A stretch of DNA of 21,288 nucleotides from Clostridia bacterium. GTDB taxonomy: Bacteria; Bacillota; Sulfobacillia; SLMV01. Shown one piece after another: positions 14,011 through 21,288 of this stretch. The first letter of the stretch is position 1. Each line of letters begins with the position of its first letter. The stretch is from contig PWGR01000016.1 of assembly GCA_003554565.1 (NCBI GenBank), positions 1-21,288 on the forward strand, given 5' to 3'. The notes beneath the pieces were generated by a model. That model saw only the letters and a list, made by a program, of their open reading frames with translations. It ran no database searches and was not told the origin of the DNA. The translations under genes and the position numbers were made by a program.

Positions 14011-15774
14011 GTGACAGAGAAACTGCTGACTGGAAATGAGGCTATTGCCTCCGGTGCGGAAAACTCCTTTGTCTCGGTCATGGTCGGCTATCCCGGCACC
14101 CCCAGCACCGAGATCATTGAAAACGTGGCGGCACGGGACAATTCGGACATTTACGCAGAATGGGCACCGAACGAGAAGGTGGCACTGGAGGTAGCCATAG
14201 GTGCGGCGCTCTCCGGGGTTCGGGCCATGGCCACGATGAAGCACGTGGGCGTAAACGTGGCCGCCGACCCGCTGATGACCGCAACCTATATGGGGGTGCG
14301 TGGCGGGCTGGTCATTGTCACCGCAGACGACCCGGGAATGCACAGCTCGCAAAATGAGCAGGACAACCGGAATTACGCGAAGTTCGCCCGCGTTCCCATG
14401 CTGGAGCCCAGTGACAGCCAGGAGGCACATGACATGGTGGGACGGTCACTCGACATCTCCGAGACTTTCGACACTCCCGTCTTTCTGCGTTGTACCACCC
14501 GGGTATCTCACTCGAAATCCCTGGTAAAGGAGACGATACTGTCCCGGCCCGGCGCCCGGCGAGGATTCGAACGAAATCCACAGAAGCTGGTAATGATCCC
14601 GGCTAACGCTCGCGGGCGGCACCCGAAAGTGCAAAAGAGGCTCCGCGCGCTGCAGGAATTTGCCGATGAAGCGGATTACCTGAATCGAATTGAGTGGGGT
14701 AACGACCGTTCCGTGGGAATCATCACCGGCGGCATCGCCTACCAGTATGTGCGCGAGGTGCGGCCGGAGGCCAGCGTGCTCAAGCTGGGATTGAGCTACC
14801 CCCTGCCGATGAAAATGATACGCGAGTTTGCTGATGCAGTTGATGAGCTCTTCGTGGTGGAGGAACTGGACCCCTTCTGGGAAACAGAGATTCGCGCTGC
14901 CGGCATACAGGTAAACGGCAAGGAATGCTTCCCCATAACCGGCGAGCTCAGTCCGTCCCTGGTGCGGACGGGTCTGGGGGAGCCGATCCAGACCCAACAC
15001 CCTGACGGGCCCGACGAAGTAGAAGTGCCCGTTCGGCCACCTGTGCTCTGTCCCGGGTGCCCGCACCGCGGAGTGTTTGCTGTCCTCAGCGAGCTGGGGC
15101 TCATCGTCACCGGCGACATTGGTTGCTATTCCCTCGGGGTCATGCCGCCGCTTTCCGCCATGGACACACTCACGTGTATGGGAGCAAGCATAGGCCAGGC
15201 CATGGGTATGGAAAAGGCACTCGGCGATGATGCACCCGATACTGTGGCCGTAATCGGCGATTCCACATTCATGCACTCGGGCATGACGGCGCTGACCGAT
15301 GTGGTGTACAACGACGGCCACGTTACCACCATCATCCTGGACAATCATGCCACGGCCATGACCGGCCACCAGGCCCATCCCGGCGCGGGTCTCGCCGCAC
15401 AGCAAAAAGGTGGGCGACGTGCGGACCTGGAAAAACTGGTGCGCGGCCTGGGAGTCGATGATGTGGCTCGCGTGGACCCCTACGATCTGGATGAGGTGAA
15501 ACAGGCTGTGCGCTCGGCCGGACAGAATAATGCGGCGTCGGTAATAATTGCCGAGCGTCCGTGTGTCCTGCTGGATCGCGCCCTCCCGGGACATCGATTC
15601 TCTGTCGGGGACGACTGCACGGGCTGCGGGATCTGCCTGCGCATTGGATGCCCGGCCCTTTCGCGTACCGATGCGGGAACTGTGCAGATCGATACGGTTC
15701 TCTGCACTCACTGCGGGATGTGCGCACAGGTCTGTGATTTCGATGCCATAGAGCGAAGGGATGAAAGCTCATGA
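14011..15774 (+). CDS. iorA: Indolepyruvate ferredoxin oxidoreductase, alpha subunit
   Basis: This 587-residue protein is the large subunit of indolepyruvate:ferredoxin oxidoreductase, which oxidatively decarboxylates aryl-pyruvates to aryl-acetyl-CoA and reduces ferredoxin during anaerobic amino-acid breakdown. Domains in order: a pyrimidine-type N-terminal domain with GYPGTPSTEI (26-35), a central domain, the C-P-G-C-P-H-R motif (347-353), and a TPP domain with IGDSTFMHSG (415-424) and LDNHATAMTG. The C terminus holds two 4Fe-4S sites: C536, C539, C542, C547 and C565, C568, C571, C575. The frame is open far upstream to 12886, but I chose GTG 14011 with AAAGGAGG at 7 nt. It overlaps iorB by ATGA. 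Length and layout are standard. Confidence 0.96.
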   Translation: MTEKLLTGNEAIASGAENSFVSVMVGYPGTPSTEIIENVAARDNSDIYAEWAPNEKVALEVAIGAALSGVRAMATMKHVGVNVAADPLMTATYMGVRGGLVIVTADDPGMHSSQNEQDNRNYAKFARVPMLEPSDSQEAHDMVGRSLDISETFDTPVFLRCTTRVSHSKSLVKETILSRPGARRGFERNPQKLVMIPANARGRHPKVQKRLRALQEFADEADYLNRIEWGNDRSVGIITGGIAYQYVREVRPEASVLKLGLSYPLPMKMIREFADAVDELFVVEELDPFWETEIRAAGIQVNGKECFPITGELSPSLVRTGLGEPIQTQHPDGPDEVEVPVRPPVLCPGCPHRGVFAVLSELGLIVTGDIGCYSLGVMPPLSAMDTLTCMGASIGQAMGMEKALGDDAPDTVAVIGDSTFMHSGMTALTDVVYNDGHVTTIILDNHATAMTGHQAHPGAGLAAQQKGGRRADLEKLVRGLGVDDVARVDPYDLDEVKQAVRSAGQNNAASVIIAERPCVLLDRALPGHRFSVGDDCTGCGICLRIGCPALSRTDAGTVQIDTVLCTHCGMCAQVCDFDAIERRDESS

Positions 15775-16385
15775 CTGCAGAAGAGCTGGCGCAGGTGAAC
15801 GATATCGTGGTCGTGGGTGTGGGAGGGCAGGGTATTCTCCTGGCCACCGATATTATAGCCAATGTGTTCATCGCCTCCGGGTACGATGTGAAGAAATCGG
15901 AGGTACACGGGATGGCCCAGCGGGGGGGCTCAGTCGAGAGTCACGTCCGCCGGGACCGGGAGCGCGTGAGTTCTCCCCTTATCTCTTTTGGACAGGCTGA
16001 CGTCGTTCTGTCTTTTGAGCTCATGGAGGCGCTGCGTTATGCCCATTTTGTGCGGCCTGACGGTGCGGTACTGTACAGTACCCAGAGAATCCCGACGGTA
16101 GCTATGGCCGCAGGCGAAAGCGAATATCCTGCGGATATAGGCAGGCAACTCGAGACACGCTGCCGGATCGCTCTGCCGGTGGATGCCATGAGTATTGCCC
16201 GGCGCACGGGAAATCCCCGGGTAGCAAACACGGTACTGGTCGGTGCATTATCCCACTTCACCGAAGTATCAGCAGACATCTGGCAGGAAGCCGTGCTGGA
16301 TCGCGTACCCGAAAAAGCGCGGGAGGTCAATCGCCGTGCCTTCGCAGCAGGTGTACGAGTCGCGGAGACACTCATCGGTGCATAG
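15771..16385 (+). CDS. iorB: Indolepyruvate ferredoxin oxidoreductase, beta subunit
   Basis: This 204-residue protein is the gamma-domain-type small subunit of 2-oxoacid:ferredoxin oxidoreductases and pairs with IorA. Typical marks are VVGVGGQGILLATDI (14-28), the conserved VHGMAQRGGSVESHVR stretch and PRVANTVLVGALS. The ATG overlaps the iorA stop by 4 bp, so both subunits should be made in equal amounts. No terminator with a T-tract follows it; a weak CCAAC/GTTGG repeat lies at about 16392-16411, just before the leuS promoter. Confidence 0.95.
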   Translation: MTAEELAQVNDIVVVGVGGQGILLATDIIANVFIASGYDVKKSEVHGMAQRGGSVESHVRRDRERVSSPLISFGQADVVLSFELMEALRYAHFVRPDGAVLYSTQRIPTVAMAAGESEYPADIGRQLETRCRIALPVDAMSIARRTGNPRVANTVLVGALSHFTEVSADIWQEAVLDRVPEKAREVNRRAFAAGVRVAETLIGA

Positions 16386-16420
16386 CATAGTCCAACGGCC
16401 CCGGCAGTTGGGATTACGTC

Positions 16421-16449
16421 TTGCGCCATTGGACCGCATGTAGTAGAAT
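16421..16449 (+). promoter_or_regulatory. Promoter of the leuS T-box leader
   Basis: TTGCGC (16421-16426) and TAGAAT (16444-16449) are exactly 17 bp apart, a good sigma-A spacing, with 5 of 6 matches in the -10. It lies 36 bp after iorB and just before the T-box leader, so leuS has its own transcript beginning near 16456. Confidence 0.65.
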
Positions 16450-16455
16450 TTGGCC

Positions 16456-16700
16456 AATCAAGGGAAAAACGGAGCAATGACGGAGATCAGTAGGGTGTGG
16501 GTCGTCACAGAGAGCCCCGGGCAGGCTGCGACGGGGTACGAGCCGCCGCCCGAACTCACTCCCGAGCTGGAGGGGCGAACCCGGAGCACGCAGTAGTTCC
16601 TCCCGGTGCCGCCGTTACCGGCGAGAGCGGGGCGCACGCGCGCCCAATTAGAGTGGTACCGCGGATTTGGACCCTCCGTCTCTATGGCGGGGGGTTTTTC
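16456..16700 (+). promoter_or_regulatory. T-box riboswitch leader, leucine
   Basis: The leader carries the T-box core GAGTGGTACCGCGG (16651-16664), which base-pairs through UGGN with the free end of uncharged tRNA. An AGTA-type element (16489-16492) and long paired regions of stem I lie upstream. The most likely specifier is CTC at 16555-16557 in the context GAACTCAC, a leucine codon, matching leuS downstream. When tRNA-Leu is uncharged, the antiterminator forms and transcription passes the hairpin at 16672-16694. The T-box core is unmistakable; the specifier assignment is by eye. Confidence 0.92.
16672..16699 (+). terminator. T-box-controlled intrinsic terminator
   Basis: CCCTCCGTC (16672-16680) pairs over 9 positions, with two G-U pairs, with GGCGGGGGG (16686-16694) around the loop TCTAT, followed by TTTTT (16695-16699). 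It begins 8 nt after the T-box core, the usual place for the regulated terminator of such leaders. leuS starts 58 bp further on. Confidence 0.85.
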
Positions 16701-16757
16701 TGTGTCGGGGCAGCTGTTGCGCCACTGATTCAGCTGGACTATGAGGAGGTATGTTCC

Positions 16758-19220
16758 GTGACTAGAGGCTACAGCCGCGATACTGACAGGAAATGGCAGA
16801 CCCGCTGGGAGGATACCGGCCTGTACCAGTTCCGGCCCGAGCGGGTGGATGAGAAGCTCTACTGCCTGTCGGCATTTTCCTATCCATCTGGATCCAACCT
16901 GCACATCGGACACTGGTACAACTTTGGCCTGGCAGACAGCTGGGCAAGGATGAAGCGCCTGCAGGGGTACGAAGTCTTCGAACCCATGGGCTTCGACGCC
17001 TTCGGGCTCCCCGCGGAGAATTACGCGATACAGACCGGCATTCATCCAAAGGAATCCACCATGAAGAACATCGAAACAATGCGATACCAGCTGCGGGAGA
17101 TGGGTGCCATGTTCGACTGGGACTATGAGGTGGTCACGTGCGATCCTTCCTACTACAAGTGGACGCAGTGGCTGTTTCTCCAGATGTACCGGGCCGGTCT
17201 GGCCTACCGGGCTGAAGCCCCGGTGAACTGGTGTCCCAACTGCATGACGGTTCTGGCTAATGAACAGGTGGTTGACGGCCGGTGTGAGCGATGCGATGGT
17301 GACGTCTCACACCGCAATATGACTCAGTGGTTTTTGCGCATCACTGAGTACGCTGACCGCCTGCTCGAGGGACTGGACGACCTGGACTGGCCCGAGCGAA
17401 CCAAGGTGCTGCAGACCAACTGGATCGGCCGATCAGAAGGAACGATGATCCGGTTCAGGGTGGCGGGCTCAGATGAGGTGATCGATGCCTTCACCACGCG
17501 GGCAGACACGCTCTTTGGGGCAACTTACCTCGTCCTGGCCCCTGAGCATCCAGCAGTGGGCCGGCTCACTACCGATGAACATGCAGACGATGTGCAGGCG
17601 TACCGGGAGCAGTCCGCCGCTGCCCGCGAGGTGGACCGTCTCTCCACCGAGCGGGAGAAGACGGGGGTCTTCACCGGGGGCTACGCGCGCCACCCGTTGA
17701 CCGGGGAGGCGCTGCCGGTCTGGATTGCCGACTATGTCCTGATGAGTTACGGCAGCGGCGCAATAATGGCCGTCCCCGGACACGACGAACGCGACTACGA
17801 GTTTGCCAAAAAGTATGATCTGCCTGTCCCGCGTGTTATCGCCGCAGAAGATCCGGATACGGATGATGCACTTCCCTTCACCGGGGATGGCGTTCTGGTC
17901 AACAGCGATCGTTTTGACGGAATGGACTCGGCCGGCGCCCGCAGGGCCATCACCGGACAGCTCCGGGATCTTGACCTGGGTGATGAGACTGTCTCATACC
18001 GCCTGCGCGACTGGCTGGTCTCGCGCCAGCGCTACTGGGGGCCGCCGGTTCCGGTCATTCACTGCGAAGGGTGCGGAACAGTGCCCGTACCGGAGGAAGA
18101 CCTGCCGGTGCGGCTTCCTTACGACGTCGATTTCACGCCGAAGGGCAAGGCGCCGTTGGCCAGCTCTGCGGAGTTTATCGATGCGCCGTGCCCCAGCTGT
18201 GGGGAGCCGGCACGCCGTGATGCCAATACGCTGGACACATTCGTCGATTCCTCCTGGTACTTCCTGCGGTATCCGGACAACCGTAACGATGAGCAGCCCT
18301 TCGATTCGGGATTCATAAATAGGATGCTTCCGGTGGACAAATACGTGGTGGGGCCGGAACATGCCACGATGCATCTGCTCTATGCCCGCTTCATCACCCT
18401 GGTGCTGTACGATCTGGGTTACGTGGACTTCGAGGAACCATTCACCTCGCTCACCCATCAGGGGATAATCCTCGGCCCGGACGGGCGACGCATGAGTAAA
18501 TCGCGCGGCAATGTGGTCTCGCCCGACGAATACATCGAACAACATGGATCTGACGTCCTGCGCCTCTATCTCGCCTTCGGCTTCAAGTATACTGAGGGCG
18601 GGGCCTGGGAAGATGAGGGGATCCGGGCAACCTCCCGTTTCCTGGACCGGGTGGAGCGCTGGATCGACCGGCTCGACGAGCTGCGCCGGGAGAATCTCAC
18701 CGGGGAGACCGGTGCTGCCGGGGATCATGCTGTGCAGCTGCAGTATCAGAGACACTACAGCATCAGGAAGGTCACAGAGGACGCCGAGATCCTTCACTTC
18801 AACACGTGCATTGCCAGAATGATGGAACTGGCCAACGCACTGTACAGATACGATTCTGAGGTGGATGACGACAACGCAGATCTTTCCCTGTTGGAGGACG
18901 CCACCCGGGATCTGATACTGCTCATGGCCCCGTTTGCCCCACACTTCGCCGAAGAGATGTGGCAGCGCTTGGGTCATCCCTACTCAGTCTTCGATGCCGA
19001 GTGGCCACAATGCCAGGAGGAACACCTGGTTCGGCCGGAGATCGAAATGGCTGTGCAGGTAAACGGTAAAGTGAGAAGCACCATAAATGTCCCCAGCGAC
19101 GCCTCAGAAGAAGAAATCCAGAAGATCGCCGAGGAAGACGAACGAGTGCAGAGATATATTGCGGACGGGATCCGCAAGGTCATTGTCGTACCCGAAAACC
19201 TCATCAATTTCGTGGTATGA
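16758..19220 (+). CDS. leuS: Leucyl-tRNA synthetase
   Basis: This 820-residue class I synthetase charges tRNA-Leu. The HIGH motif is exact (49-52, in YPSGSNLHIGHWYNF) and the KMSKS loop reads RMSKS (578-582). The CP1 editing domain is present with the threonine-rich TTRADTLFGATYLVLAPEHP and the conserved aspartate region GHDERDY, so proofreading should work. Two C-x2-C pairs near residue 160 (CPNC, CERC) and further pairs later suggest zinc knuckles, as in many Bacillota enzymes. The anticodon-binding domain and the C-terminal domain ending in VQVNGKVRSTINVP complete it. The start is GTG 16758 with GGAGGT at 7 nt; the frame upstream runs through the T-box leader and is not translated. Length is normal. 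Confidence 0.97.
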   Translation: MTRGYSRDTDRKWQTRWEDTGLYQFRPERVDEKLYCLSAFSYPSGSNLHIGHWYNFGLADSWARMKRLQGYEVFEPMGFDAFGLPAENYAIQTGIHPKESTMKNIETMRYQLREMGAMFDWDYEVVTCDPSYYKWTQWLFLQMYRAGLAYRAEAPVNWCPNCMTVLANEQVVDGRCERCDGDVSHRNMTQWFLRITEYADRLLEGLDDLDWPERTKVLQTNWIGRSEGTMIRFRVAGSDEVIDAFTTRADTLFGATYLVLAPEHPAVGRLTTDEHADDVQAYREQSAAAREVDRLSTEREKTGVFTGGYARHPLTGEALPVWIADYVLMSYGSGAIMAVPGHDERDYEFAKKYDLPVPRVIAAEDPDTDDALPFTGDGVLVNSDRFDGMDSAGARRAITGQLRDLDLGDETVSYRLRDWLVSRQRYWGPPVPVIHCEGCGTVPVPEEDLPVRLPYDVDFTPKGKAPLASSAEFIDAPCPSCGEPARRDANTLDTFVDSSWYFLRYPDNRNDEQPFDSGFINRMLPVDKYVVGPEHATMHLLYARFITLVLYDLGYVDFEEPFTSLTHQGIILGPDGRRMSKSRGNVVSPDEYIEQHGSDVLRLYLAFGFKYTEGGAWEDEGIRATSRFLDRVERWIDRLDELRRENLTGETGAAGDHAVQLQYQRHYSIRKVTEDAEILHFNTCIARMMELANALYRYDSEVDDDNADLSLLEDATRDLILLMAPFAPHFAEEMWQRLGHPYSVFDAEWPQCQEEHLVRPEIEMAVQVNGKVRSTINVPSDASEEEIQKIAEEDERVQRYIADGIRKVIVVPENLINFVV

Positions 19221-19266
19221 TGCGGCGACAGCGGCAAACCGGAATGACAGTGGGAGGGGAAGAGGC

Positions 19267-20325
19267 ATGAAGATCCTGGTGATCGGCGGTACGCAGTTCT
19301 TCGGGAGGCGATTTGTGGATCTGATGCTGGAGGCGGAAAATTCCGTCACGATCCTGTCGCGGGGCCACACACCGCTCCCCTGGCCGGATGGTACAGTGGA
19401 GCACGTACCTGCCGACCGGAACGACCCACAGGCACTGCAGGCCGGACTGCAGCGGCGGAGTTTTGACGCCGTTTTTGATAACGTGGCGATGAACGGAGAA
19501 CACGTTAGAACGCTCCTGAAGTCGGTGCGGGCGAAACAGTACATCATGATGAGCTCCGGCGCGGTGTATCACGGCCCGGGGCAGGTGGCGGTGCTCGAGC
19601 ACTTGATGGGTGGCGACCGCAGGGCTATCGCTGATTGGACTGACAGCATGAAACCGCTGCACGAAGGGTCTATTCCCACGGATCCCCAGTGGTTGCAGAA
19701 AGAGGCCGGGGAGGAAGAGTCACCGTACCGCCGGGGTAAGCTGGAGGCAGAATGTGCTGCAGTACAAAGCTGTGAGAAAATGCAGATCCCCTTCACCATA
19801 TTCCGTCCACCCCAGGTGGAAGGGCCATGGGATCCCACCGGGCGAACCGAATTTTTCGCCCGCCGCATAAGGGATGGCGGAGGATTCCTGCTCCCCCGTT
19901 CCGGCCGGGGGCGGGTGTTTCAGAAGGTTTTCCGCGACGACCTGGCGGAGGCCGTCGCCGCATCAATAGACAATTCGCGCGCCCGGGACCGCACCTATAA
20001 CGTGGCCCAGGAGGAGATTTTATCCCTGGAGCGGTATCTGGGCGTGATCGCCGACTGCCTCAACGCTGAGCCTCCGGAGCTGGTCGAATGCGACGCTGAG
20101 GAGCTGAGGGAGGCCGTCGGAGACGACTACGCAGTTCCCCTCCCCCGCCCCAAAGTCCTGGACCTGCGCCGCGCGCAACGCGACCTCGGGTTCCGTTCGT
20201 CCCCCTATCGGAGCTGGATGCAGCGGACACTGGAATGGGTTTTCTCGCAACGGCCGCCGGCCGAACATGCCGAAGAGCGGGAGAGAGAAATGCGGTGGAT
20301 CGAAAAGAGGCGGTCTGAGCTGTGA
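19267..20325 (+). CDS. NAD-dependent epimerase/dehydratase (extended SDR)
   Basis: This 352-residue protein is an extended short-chain dehydrogenase/reductase of the NAD-dependent epimerase type. The dinucleotide loop is IGGTQFFGRRF (6-16), the serine region is MSSGAVY (95-101), and Y154/K158 in SPYRRGKLE form the catalytic Y-x3-K. The long C-terminal part suits a nucleotide-sugar or similar substrate, and the overall pattern recalls the CSP41-like branch of atypical SDRs. The start is ATG 19267 after a purine-rich GGGAGGGGAAGAGG. It lies 46 bp behind leuS and may be read through from it. The substrate is unknown; a link with leucine charging is not expected. Confidence 0.9.
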   Translation: MKILVIGGTQFFGRRFVDLMLEAENSVTILSRGHTPLPWPDGTVEHVPADRNDPQALQAGLQRRSFDAVFDNVAMNGEHVRTLLKSVRAKQYIMMSSGAVYHGPGQVAVLEHLMGGDRRAIADWTDSMKPLHEGSIPTDPQWLQKEAGEEESPYRRGKLEAECAAVQSCEKMQIPFTIFRPPQVEGPWDPTGRTEFFARRIRDGGGFLLPRSGRGRVFQKVFRDDLAEAVAASIDNSRARDRTYNVAQEEILSLERYLGVIADCLNAEPPELVECDAEELREAVGDDYAVPLPRPKVLDLRRAQRDLGFRSSPYRSWMQRTLEWVFSQRPPAEHAEEREREMRWIEKRRSEL

Positions 20326-20334
20326 ATAATGTAT

Positions 20335-20361
20335 GCACCCGGAGATACCTTCTCCGGGTGC
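20335..20361 (+). terminator. Stem-loop after the epimerase gene
   Basis: GCACCCGGAG (20335-20344) and CTCCGGGTGC (20352-20361) form a perfect 10-bp stem with a 7-nt loop, 9 bp after the stop. No T-run follows, so it may be a weak terminator or an mRNA end-protecting hairpin. Its right arm is shared with other possible stems (see 20357-20406). Confidence 0.55.
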
Positions 20362-20406
20362 GCCCCACTTCGCACCTGCTCCAGGTACAGGCTTCCCCGG
20401 TGCGAA
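20357..20406. repeat. Overlapping inverted repeats
   Basis: GGTGCG (20357-20362) can pair with CGCACC (20371-20376), and TTCGCACC (20369-20376) can instead pair over 8 bp with GGTGCGAA (20399-20406). The first GGTGCG is itself part of the stem at 20335-20361. The segment can therefore form three stems that exclude one another, as in attenuators, or it is a degraded repeat cluster. Confidence 0.4.
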
Positions 20407-20689
20407 ACGCAGGTAGTTCCGCGTGACTGACCCTTCGCTCCCCGGAATCATCACCCGGATTTGATTGTAAACAACGGAAGCGACTGTTAGTCTCTACAAG
20501 GGTCAGCTGAGGCTACAGGGATGGGGCTCTATTGCCGCCCGCCTGAGCCGACGAAAAAAGAGGCTGCAAATCCTGGCCCACTGGAGATTGCCGCGGGCGT
20601 TGCAGCTACGGTCCCGCGCCCTGGGACATTCTCCTGCAAGCATCCTGCCGGTCCGCATCCGGCGACCGACGGTAAAGCGGAGGGTTCAG
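20407..20689 (+). other. Noncoding leader of the transporter gene
   Basis: I see no credible gene in this stretch. A weak promoter-like pair, TTGTAA with TAGTCT at 17 bp, occurs near 20465-20493. Downstream are several paired elements: GGCTC/GAGCC (20525-20529/20545-20549), GCTGCAA/TTGCAGC (20563-20569/20600-20606), GTCCC/GGGAC near 20611-20627, and GCCGG/CCGGC near 20648-20664. This would suit a structured 5' untranslated region for the transporter. Fragments recall M-box, ZTP and cobalamin riboswitch consensus pieces, but none fits in full. Confidence 0.35.
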
Positions 20690-21288
20690 ATGATCTTTTC
20701 GCGCAAACCATACAGCGCAATCCTCGTTCTGCTGTTTCTGTCCAGGCTGTCAGATCAATGGCTGCGTGTCGGGCTGGTGCCATTCTTTCTGCAGCTCATT
20801 GCACGGTTCGATGCCAGCTACGCGGGCGTAGGGACGCTGTTTTCTGTCCTTTTCATCACCCTGATAGTCATGCAGCTGCCGGCTGGAATTGCCATCAACC
20901 GATATCCCGGCGGAAGAGTTCTCGCTGCCGGGTCCGGGCTCCTCGGCCTGGCCGGGCTGCTGTTCGCTGTTGCCCCAGGCTACACAGCAGCGCTGGTCAC
21001 GCGCGGCATCATGGGCATAGGAGCCGCCCTGTCCGGGGTGGCATGCGTGAGCGTTGCCACCAGTATATCTGATAAGCGAAGTCGCGGGCGCACCATTTCC
21101 GTGATAGAAATAGGTGTCGGCTCTGCGTACCTGCTGGGACTGGGTATATTCCCGTTCTTGTCGGAAATAGTGCACTTTTCCGTGGTGTTGCTCATCCCCG
21201 CGGGCCTCTCACTCGGCCTGTCGGGAGCCTTCTTTGCACTCGGAGGGCAGCTGGAGACCACGGCCCCGGGCAGTGTCCAGAGGACCGG
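20690..21288 (+). CDS. MFS transporter, N-terminal part
   Basis: The reading frame is open from ATG 20690 to the window edge, giving 199 residues of a Major Facilitator Superfamily transporter, about half of a usual 400-residue protein. It begins MIFSRKPYSAILVLLFLSR and shows about six hydrophobic segments. The loop after the second has INRYPGGRVLA, a variant of the family's loop 2-3 motif (G-x-x-x-D-R-x-G-R-R) without the aspartate, and RGIMGIGAALSG fits the R-x-x-x-G-x-G motif of helix 4. GGAGG lies 6 nt before the ATG. The solute cannot be told. The C terminus lies outside the window. Confidence 0.88.
   Translation, partial: MIFSRKPYSAILVLLFLSRLSDQWLRVGLVPFFLQLIARFDASYAGVGTLFSVLFITLIVMQLPAGIAINRYPGGRVLAAGSGLLGLAGLLFAVAPGYTAALVTRGIMGIGAALSGVACVSVATSISDKRSRGRTISVIEIGVGSAYLLGLGIFPFLSEIVHFSVVLLIPAGLSLGLSGAFFALGGQLETTAPGSVQRT

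Noticed and set aside
13768..14430. N-terminal extension of the aminotransferase
   Set aside because: It would cross the divergent promoter region and the start of iorA; the family start is at 13767.
14446..15711. Minus-strand open frame of 421 codons
   Set aside because: It is the antisense shadow of iorA, whose motifs and iron-sulphur cysteines are on the other strand.
16497..16757. N-terminal extension of leuS
   Set aside because: This is translation of the T-box leader; the Shine-Dalgarno and conserved start are at 16758.
20500..20600. Firm assignment as M-box, ZTP or cobalamin riboswitch
   Set aside because: Only short consensus pieces match and the order of conserved blocks does not fit any one class; kept as an unassigned leader.
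20521..21072. Plus-strand open frame of 183 codons over the MFS gene
   Set aside because: It is a different frame of the transporter and its leader, without a ribosome-binding site, and is less hydrophobic than the true frame, which has MFS motifs.
1..21288. Mobile element, CRISPR array or defence island
   Set aside because: No transposase, integrase, regularly spaced repeat, Cas-like or restriction gene was found; the genes are metabolic and housekeeping in type.

Overview
This is a gene-dense, GC-rich bacterial window with 16 protein genes that I can support, one of them cut by the right edge. A leucine T-box leader, a YlbF/YmcA-type protein, a DegV-family protein and polypurine Shine-Dalgarno sites point to Bacillota (Firmicutes), probably a GC-rich and largely anaerobic lineage: a ferredoxin-dependent 2-oxoacid oxidoreductase is present. 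I see no transposon, phage gene, CRISPR array, tRNA or rRNA.

Layout. (1) 3-938, plus strand: a D-2-hydroxyacid dehydrogenase. (2) 932-7035, minus strand: ndk, then a tight run of seven genes: MarR regulator, mtnP-like phosphorylase, ahcY-like hydrolase, degV, mtaD, hotdog thioesterase and ylbF-like. (3) 7036-7243: a divergent control region with a perfect TGTGA-N6-TCACA palindrome, then a plus-strand PfpI/DJ-1 gene ending at a strong hairpin (7772-7798). (4) 7855-13767, minus strand: class III aminotransferase, SRPBCC protein, GT4 glycosyltransferase, a large membrane protein with an outside alkaline-phosphatase-like domain, and an FAH-family hydrolase. (5) 14011-16385, plus strand: iorAB. 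(6) 16421-19220: promoter, leucine T-box leader and leuS. (7) 19267-20325: an NAD-dependent epimerase-like gene. (8) 20326-20689: a noncoding stretch rich in inverted repeats, leading into an MFS transporter that runs off the window.

The most interesting unit is the salvage operon at 1803-6547. It encodes a methylthioadenosine/S-adenosylhomocysteine deaminase beside a nucleoside phosphorylase and a SAH-hydrolase homologue. The last two lack the acidic residues that normally read the 6-amino group of adenine: the phosphorylase has TNYG where adenine-specific enzymes have TDYD, and the hydrolase has H-L-E-A-K-T where canonical SAHH has H-x-T-x-E/Q-T. Together this suggests that AdoMet by-products are first deaminated and then split as inosyl compounds, the route reported for Methanocaldococcus jannaschii and Thermotoga maritima. 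A MarR gene with a palindrome just upstream of its start heads the unit and may control it.

All functions are read from motifs and context by eye; no database search was run.
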